Below are positions 59,852 through 64,000 of a DNA stretch of 64,000 nucleotides, in pieces (the stretch's first letter is position 1; each line of letters opens with the position of its first letter). This DNA comes from Armatimonadota bacterium (lineage in GTDB: Bacteria > Sysuimicrobiota > Sysuimicrobiia > Sysuimicrobiales > Humicultoraceae): contig VGFA01000004.1 of assembly GCA_016869025.1 (NCBI GenBank), forward strand, positions 1 through 64,000. Reading direction: 5' to 3'. Under the pieces are notes generated by a model. It saw nothing but the letters and a program-made list of their open reading frames with translations. It made no database searches and was not told where the DNA came from. The translations under genes and the position numbers were made by a program.

Positions 59852-60889
59852 TCAGCGAAGGTAGCTGAGAGGATTGACGGCGCGGCCGTTGACGCGAACC
59901 TCGAAGTGCAGGTGCGACCCTGTACAACGGCCGGTGCAGCCAACACGGGCGATCAACTGGCCCTTCTTGACGGGCTGCCCGGGCTGGACATGAAGCTTCG
60001 ATGCGTGGCCGTACACGGTCACGACCCCGCCGCCGTGGGCGAGAAACACCACCCTGCCGTAGCCGCCCTTCCACCCGGAGAACTCCACGACGCCGTCGCG
60101 CGCCGCGTAGATCGGCGTGCCGCGCGGCGAGGCCAGGTCAATGCCCTCGTGGTGACGGCGGTACCGCCAGCCGAACCGCGAGGTCAGTGTGCCGCGTGCC
60201 GGCCATATAAAGGCCCCGCCTGAGCGCAGTACCGAGACGTCTGCCATCACCGGCTCGGACGTACCCGGCCGGGTCCGCGACCGCAGTTCTACCTGGCGGT
60301 GCCGGGGCAGTGCCCCTGCCGAAACAACGATCCGCTGGCCCGGCCTGATCCAGTCGGAGTCGCCCAGATCGTTCATGGCCATGAGGTCCTCGACCCGCGC
60401 CCCGTACCGCCCTGCGATCTCCCACAGGGTCTCACCGCTCCGCACCACGTGCACCGCGGACCGCTCGGGACGCGCGGGGGTACGGGTTGCGGTCTGGGAG
60501 GCAGGAGCCGGCGCGGACGCCGACGGGATCTCAAGGGACTTGCCGAGCGGCAGGATCGCGGTCAGGGCAATGCGGTTGGCCCCGGCCAGAGTCTCGACCG
60601 TCACGGCGTACCGCTGTGCGATCGTCCAGAGGGTATCCCCGGCCTGCACCGTGTAGGCGAGGGGCGCCGGATCAGGCCCGGATGTCTTCACGGCCGCCTG
60701 CGCCGCGACGATCTGCCGAACGGCACGCGACGATGGCCGCGCGGCCGTGATCTGCCGGAGGCCTTCTTCCGCGGAAGCCGGAACCACAACGGCCTGGGCG
60801 CTGGAGCGATGGGTGTCCGTAACCCCGATCGCGGGAGCAACCGCCACGAAGATCCCGAGGAGCACGATTACTGTGGCGGGTGTAGGCAA
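59852..60889 (-). CDS. LysM-domain M23 peptidoglycan endopeptidase
   Basis: A 345-residue exported cell-wall hydrolase or hydrolase activator. N-terminal signal (TVIVLLGIFVAVAPAIGV), two LysM domains (YTVQAGDTLWTIAQRY at about 79 and HVVRSGETLWEIAGRYG at about 147) and a C-terminal M23 domain (RHHEGIDLASPRGTP with zinc His/Asp, YGHASKLHV, GSHLHFEVRVNG). All M23 zinc ligands are present, so it is likely active. Just downstream of rho. Confidence 0.93.
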   Translation of the reverse strand: MPTPATVIVLLGIFVAVAPAIGVTDTHRSSAQAVVVPASAEEGLRQITAARPSSRAVRQIVAAQAAVKTSGPDPAPLAYTVQAGDTLWTIAQRYAVTVETLAGANRIALTAILPLGKSLEIPSASAPAPASQTATRTPARPERSAVHVVRSGETLWEIAGRYGARVEDLMAMNDLGDSDWIRPGQRIVVSAGALPRHRQVELRSRTRPGTSEPVMADVSVLRSGGAFIWPARGTLTSRFGWRYRRHHEGIDLASPRGTPIYAARDGVVEFSGWKGGYGRVVFLAHGGGVVTVYGHASKLHVQPGQPVKKGQLIARVGCTGRCTGSHLHFEVRVNGRAVNPLSYLR

Positions 60890-60950
60890 ACTTCCCTCCG
60901 AGGTTTGACTGGGCAGTGTTACTGGTTCGACGCCGGGCGACCGGTTCCTG

Positions 60951-62213
60951 CTACGGCCCGTTGTCTTCTGAACTCTTGACTATGGACCTGAGGAAGCCCG
61001 CGTTGTTCGAGGTCTTGCGCAGCCGGTCAAGGATGAGTTCGGTCACCGCCACGGTATCGAGCTGCTCCAGGCTCTTGCGCAGCACCCAGACCTTGCGCAG
61101 CTCCTCGTCGGTCAGCAGGAGCTCCTCGCGCCGCGTACCCGACATCTTGATGTCTATCGCCGGGAAGGTGCGCCGCTCCTGGAGCTTCCGGTTGAGGTGC
61201 AGCTCCATGTTGCCCGTGCCCTTGAACTCCTCGTAGATCACATCGTCCATCCGGCTGCCGGTGTCCACCAGGGCGGTTGCGATGATGGTCAGGCTGCCGC
61301 CTTCCTCGATCTTGCGAGCGGCGCCGAAGAACCGTTTGGGCCGGTGCAGGGCCGCGGGGTCGAGTCCGCCCGAAAGCGTGCGGCCCGACGGCGGAATGAC
61401 CAGGTTGTTCGCGCGGGAGAACCGGGTCAGGCTGTCGAGCAGGATCACGACGTCCCGGCCTCCTTCCACGATCCGCTTGGCGCGCTCCAGGACCAGGTCG
61501 GCCACCTGGATGTGCTCCTCGGGCGCCCGGTCGAAGGTGCTGGCCACGACCTCGGCCTCCACGGAGCGCCGCATGTCGGTGACCTCTTCGGGGCGCTCGT
61601 CGAGCAGCAGCACCATGAGGTAGATCTCGCTGTGGTTCGCCACGATGGACTGCCCGATCTTCTTGAGCAGGGTGGTCTTCCCGGCCTTGGGCGGCGAGAC
61701 GATCATGCCGCGCTGCCCCTTGCCGATGGGCGAGAACAGGTCCACCACCCGCACCGTCAGGTCGGACTCGAGCAACTCCAGCCGTATCCGCTCCAGCGGG
61801 AAGACCGGCGTCAGTTGCTCGAACGACGGACGCGAGCGCGCCTGCTCAGGGTCGAGGCCGTTCACCGCCTCCACGCGCAGGAGCGCGAAGTACTTCTCGT
61901 TGTCCTTCGGCGGCCGGACCTGACCCAGGACCTCGTCGCCCACGCGCAGCCCAAACCGCTTGATCTGCGAGGGTGACACGTAGATGTCCTCGCCCCCGGG
62001 CAGGTAGCCGCTGGTCCGCAGAAAGCCGTAGCCCTCCGGCATGATCTCCAGGATCCCGGCGCGAATCAGCAGGCCCGCATCTTCGGTCTGCTTCTGAAGC
62101 ACGCGCATTATCAGCTCCTGCTTCCGGTAGCGCCGGTAGTTGGCTATGTTGAGATCGCGGGCCATATCCTGAAGGTCCGCGAGGGTCTTGGCTTCGAGTT
62201 CGGCTATCGGCAC
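60951..62213 (-). CDS. rho: Transcription termination factor Rho
   Basis: The ring-shaped RNA helicase of factor-dependent termination. 420 residues: N-terminal RNA-binding part ([13 protein letters not shown]... [24 protein letters not shown]), Walker [14 protein letters not shown], Walker [16 protein letters not shown], and the R loop GTGNMELHL. The N-terminus lacks the long insertion of some high-GC actinobacterial Rho proteins. Confidence 0.96.
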   Translation of the reverse strand: MPIAELEAKTLADLQDMARDLNIANYRRYRKQELIMRVLQKQTEDAGLLIRAGILEIMPEGYGFLRTSGYLPGGEDIYVSPSQIKRFGLRVGDEVLGQVRPPKDNEKYFALLRVEAVNGLDPEQARSRPSFEQLTPVFPLERIRLELLESDLTVRVVDLFSPIGKGQRGMIVSPPKAGKTTLLKKIGQSIVANHSEIYLMVLLLDERPEEVTDMRRSVEAEVVASTFDRAPEEHIQVADLVLERAKRIVEGGRDVVILLDSLTRFSRANNLVIPPSGRTLSGGLDPAALHRPKRFFGAARKIEEGGSLTIIATALVDTGSRMDDVIYEEFKGTGNMELHLNRKLQERRTFPAIDIKMSGTRREELLLTDEELRKVWVLRKSLEQLDTVAVTELILDRLRKTSNNAGFLRSIVKSSEDNGP

Positions 62214-62256
62214 GGCTAGATCACCTCTCGTATTCGGTCCCCACCGCGGCGAGGGC

Positions 62257-62931
62257 TCAGCCGCGCGGGGTGCGCCGGGCCTGGAGTTCTACCTGAAGCC
62301 GGCGGGCGTCCGCCATGAACTTCTCGAGCCCGATGTCGGTCATCGGGTGGTTGAAGAGCTGCTCCATGACCCTAAACGGCATCGTGGCCACGTGGCAGCC
62401 GGCCAGCGCGGACTGGATCACGTGAACCGGGTGCCGGAGACTCGCCGCCAACACCTTCGTCTCGAACCCGTAGTTCCGGTACGCGTCGCAGATGTCGCGC
62501 ACGAGCTCCATGCCGTCGGCGCCCGCGTCGTCCAGGCGCCCGACGAACGGGCTTACGTAGGTCCCGCCGGCTTTCGCGGCTATAAGCGCCTGGGCCAGTG
62601 AGAACACGAGCGTGACGTTGCACCGAATGCCCTTGGCGCGCAGCGCACGCAGTGCCCGAACGCCCTCGGGCGTGATCGGGACCTTCACGACCACATTGGG
62701 AGCCCAGGTGGCGAACTCCTCACCCTCCCGAATCATCCCATCGGCGTCGGTTGCCGTCGTCTCGACGCTCACCGGGCCAGGGCAGATCGAACAGATCTCC
62801 AGGATCAGGTCCTTGTGCTCGCGGCCTTCCTTGGCAACGTGGGTGGGGTTCGTGGTGACCCCGTCGAGGATGCCCCACGACTGCGCGGCACGGATCTCCT
62901 CTATGCTGGCGGTGTCGACGAAGAACTCCAT
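62257..62931 (-). CDS. tal: Transaldolase / fructose-6-phosphate aldolase (Fsa-TalC family)
   Basis: A small TIM-barrel aldolase of 224 residues: FVDTASIEEIRAAQSWGILDGVTTNPTHVAKEG, the Schiff-base Lys in VVKVPIT, CNVTLVFSLAQALIAAKAGGTYVSPFVGRLDD, and ASLRHPVHV. The family contains transaldolases and the F6P aldolase Fsa; the sequence does not decide. Placed between rho and the S-layer-type gene with ~40 and ~5 base gaps. Confidence 0.93.
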   Translation of the reverse strand: MEFFVDTASIEEIRAAQSWGILDGVTTNPTHVAKEGREHKDLILEICSICPGPVSVETTATDADGMIREGEEFATWAPNVVVKVPITPEGVRALRALRAKGIRCNVTLVFSLAQALIAAKAGGTYVSPFVGRLDDAGADGMELVRDICDAYRNYGFETKVLAASLRHPVHVIQSALAGCHVATMPFRVMEQLFNHPMTDIGLEKFMADARRLQVELQARRTPRG

Positions 62932-62936
62932 TGCCG

Positions 62937-64000
62937 CTACCTTCCGGTGGCCTCGATGTACATGACCTCTGCGGCCTCGGTCGGACGCAGCATCTTGAGC
63001 GTGTCCCCGGGCCGCAGTTGCATCAGCAGTACCGGTTGATCGTTCCGGTAGATCGCGCTGACTACCGCCACCCGGTGCGATCGAACCTGGCGGTTCGCGT
63101 CCTCGACGACCACAACCGGAGGCGGTCCGCCGCGCATCTCGCGCAGCGTCGCGGTCACGAAGTCATAGCGACCGGCTGCCTCCATCAGGACGTTGAGCGC
63201 AAAGATCGCCTCGCCGCGGTTGGCGGTCCGTGCCGGCCGGAAGGTGTTGTCGGATAGGGGAAGGACGATCTTGCGGTCAATGGCCACCACCACGCTCCCG
63301 CGGATCTCGGTCGGGATATCGCGCGCGTCGGCCACCATCAGCGTGTCGTTGGCGCGGCGCAGTGCCTCCACCTCCAGGCCCATGGCGCGCACGACGAACG
63401 CCGCCAGTTCGGCCCTGGTCACCGGCTGGCGCGGCCTGAACGTGTTGTCGGGGTACGCGGAGATGAGCCCGCGCTGAAACGCGATCAGGACCGTCGTGGG
63501 GTTCTCCTTGGTCGTGTGCACCGCGACCAGCTCGTAGCGGCCCGGCCGGACCGGCTGTGAGTTTTGGTCGAGCTGGAGCCAGAAGGTTTCGAACTTCATA
63601 GACTGATTGGCGGCCAGGGACACTGGCCGTTCCACCGGGACGAACGGCCGGTTCAGCGACCAGCGCGCCACCTCGTTCCCGTCCGCGTCGCGGATCACGA
63701 AGTCGTGGAACTGCGAGGTCGTGTACTCAAACGCGACGTCCTGCAGCAGGAACACCTTGAGTCCTGGCTTGACCTGGACCGTGCCCTCGTCGTAGAGCTC
63801 AACGGTCGAGCCGTCCGCGCGCGCCTCCAGTACCCGGAACCTCGCCACCTTTCCCCGCGTCACTCCGGCCGCGGTGCGGGTCTCGGTGTACAGCTCGCCC
63901 TCCATACCCGCCTTCAGCTCATCGCGGTCACTCATCTTGATGCGCGTGCGGCCGCGGTCCGGGGACAGGAACTCGGTCTCACGGCCCGCACCATCGTTGG
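62937..64000 (-). CDS. S-layer-homology protein with BsuPI-like domain (5' end beyond window)
   Basis: The frame stays open to the window edge, so the start is outside; an internal ATG at 63935 is available. A BsuPI-like beta domain (TTSQFHDFVIRDADGNEVARWS... FETFWLQLDQNSQPVRPGRYELVAV) is followed by two SLH motifs (LISAYPDNTFRPRQPVTRAE and VLPLSDNTFRPARTANRGEA) and a beta-rich C-terminus. SLH domains anchor proteins to wall glycans. The visible part lacks the signal peptide, presumably encoded further right. Confidence 0.8.
   Translation of the reverse strand, partial: NDGAGRETEFLSPDRGRTRIKMSDRDELKAGMEGELYTETRTAAGVTRGKVARFRVLEARADGSTVELYDEGTVQVKPGLKVFLLQDVAFEYTTSQFHDFVIRDADGNEVARWSLNRPFVPVERPVSLAANQSMKFETFWLQLDQNSQPVRPGRYELVAVHTTKENPTTVLIAFQRGLISAYPDNTFRPRQPVTRAELAAFVVRAMGLEVEALRRANDTLMVADARDIPTEIRGSVVVAIDRKIVLPLSDNTFRPARTANRGEAIFALNVLMEAAGRYDFVTATLREMRGGPPPVVVVEDANRQVRSHRVAVVSAIYRNDQPVLLMQLRPGDTLKMLRPTEAAEVMYIEATGR

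Noticed and set aside
1-64000. CRISPR arrays, rRNA operons and tRNA genes
   Set aside because: No regularly spaced repeats with spacers and no conserved rRNA or tRNA sequence blocks were found on either strand by eye.

Overview
The window is about two-thirds G+C, densely packed and bacterial. It carries housekeeping genes (prfA, prmC, rpmE, rho, rplY, pth, glyA, upp, ppa, glnA, rpiB), an S-layer-homology protein at the right edge, tungsten/molybdenum enzymes and an archaeal-type XPB-Bax1 repair pair. No rRNA, tRNA or CRISPR was recognised. This suits an uncultured, deep-branching, high-GC bacterium, perhaps a thermophilic or subsurface Terrabacteria-type lineage; the phylum cannot be fixed from sequence alone.

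Left part (1-24 kb). The left edge holds a decayed integron: a truncated methyltransferase cassette, an attI-like region and the last part of an integron integrase. Next comes a TPP-riboswitch-controlled thiamin salvage operon on the minus strand (symporter, thiW, thiM, thiE, thiL, thiD). An AbiE-type toxin-antitoxin pair with a broken toxin follows, then an SDR, DNA polymerase IV and a peroxiredoxin. A tungsten/molybdenum block contains a MoeA-periplasmic-binding-protein fusion, a MoaD-MoeA fusion with a triplicated MoaD tail, two small MoaD-like proteins and an aldehyde:ferredoxin oxidoreductase. CorA and nicotinate phosphoribosyltransferase precede a set that fits N-acyl amino acid interconversion (two M20 hydrolases, GNAT transferase, NSAR-type racemase).

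Middle (24-46 kb). Here are a UPF0182 membrane protein, a DUF59 protein, a lipoprotein, an exported N-acyl-D-amino-acid deacylase-like enzyme, an exported NAGPA-domain protein, an MFS exporter, a sulfite-oxidase-fold protein, pth and rplY, several small envelope genes and the XPB-Bax1 pair. From about 40.6 to 44.4 kb lies the most distinctive element: a chromosomal integron with two clear attC sites sharing one fold, cassettes for a deaminase, an Mrr-type nuclease and HicBA, a toxin-antitoxin remnant, an attI with direct repeats, and intI in the same orientation as its cassettes (the rarer, inverted layout).

Right part (45-64 kb). A SRAP protein, pyrophosphatase and an ArsC-family protein form a tight minus-strand group. 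In ArsC the catalytic cysteine position is a TGA followed at once by a bacterial-SECIS-like hairpin, so it is probably a selenoprotein. Then come a phosphate transporter pair, a DEAD-box helicase with a non-standard start, dCMP deaminase, glutamine synthetase, a PlsY-acyl-ACP-reductase-like fusion, upp, glyA, and a long minus-strand housekeeping run to the right edge.

The best candidates for something undescribed are the two related integron loci, the TGA-containing ArsC, the PlsY-AAR fusion and the MoaD-MoeA fusion with tandem FPPIAGG tails.
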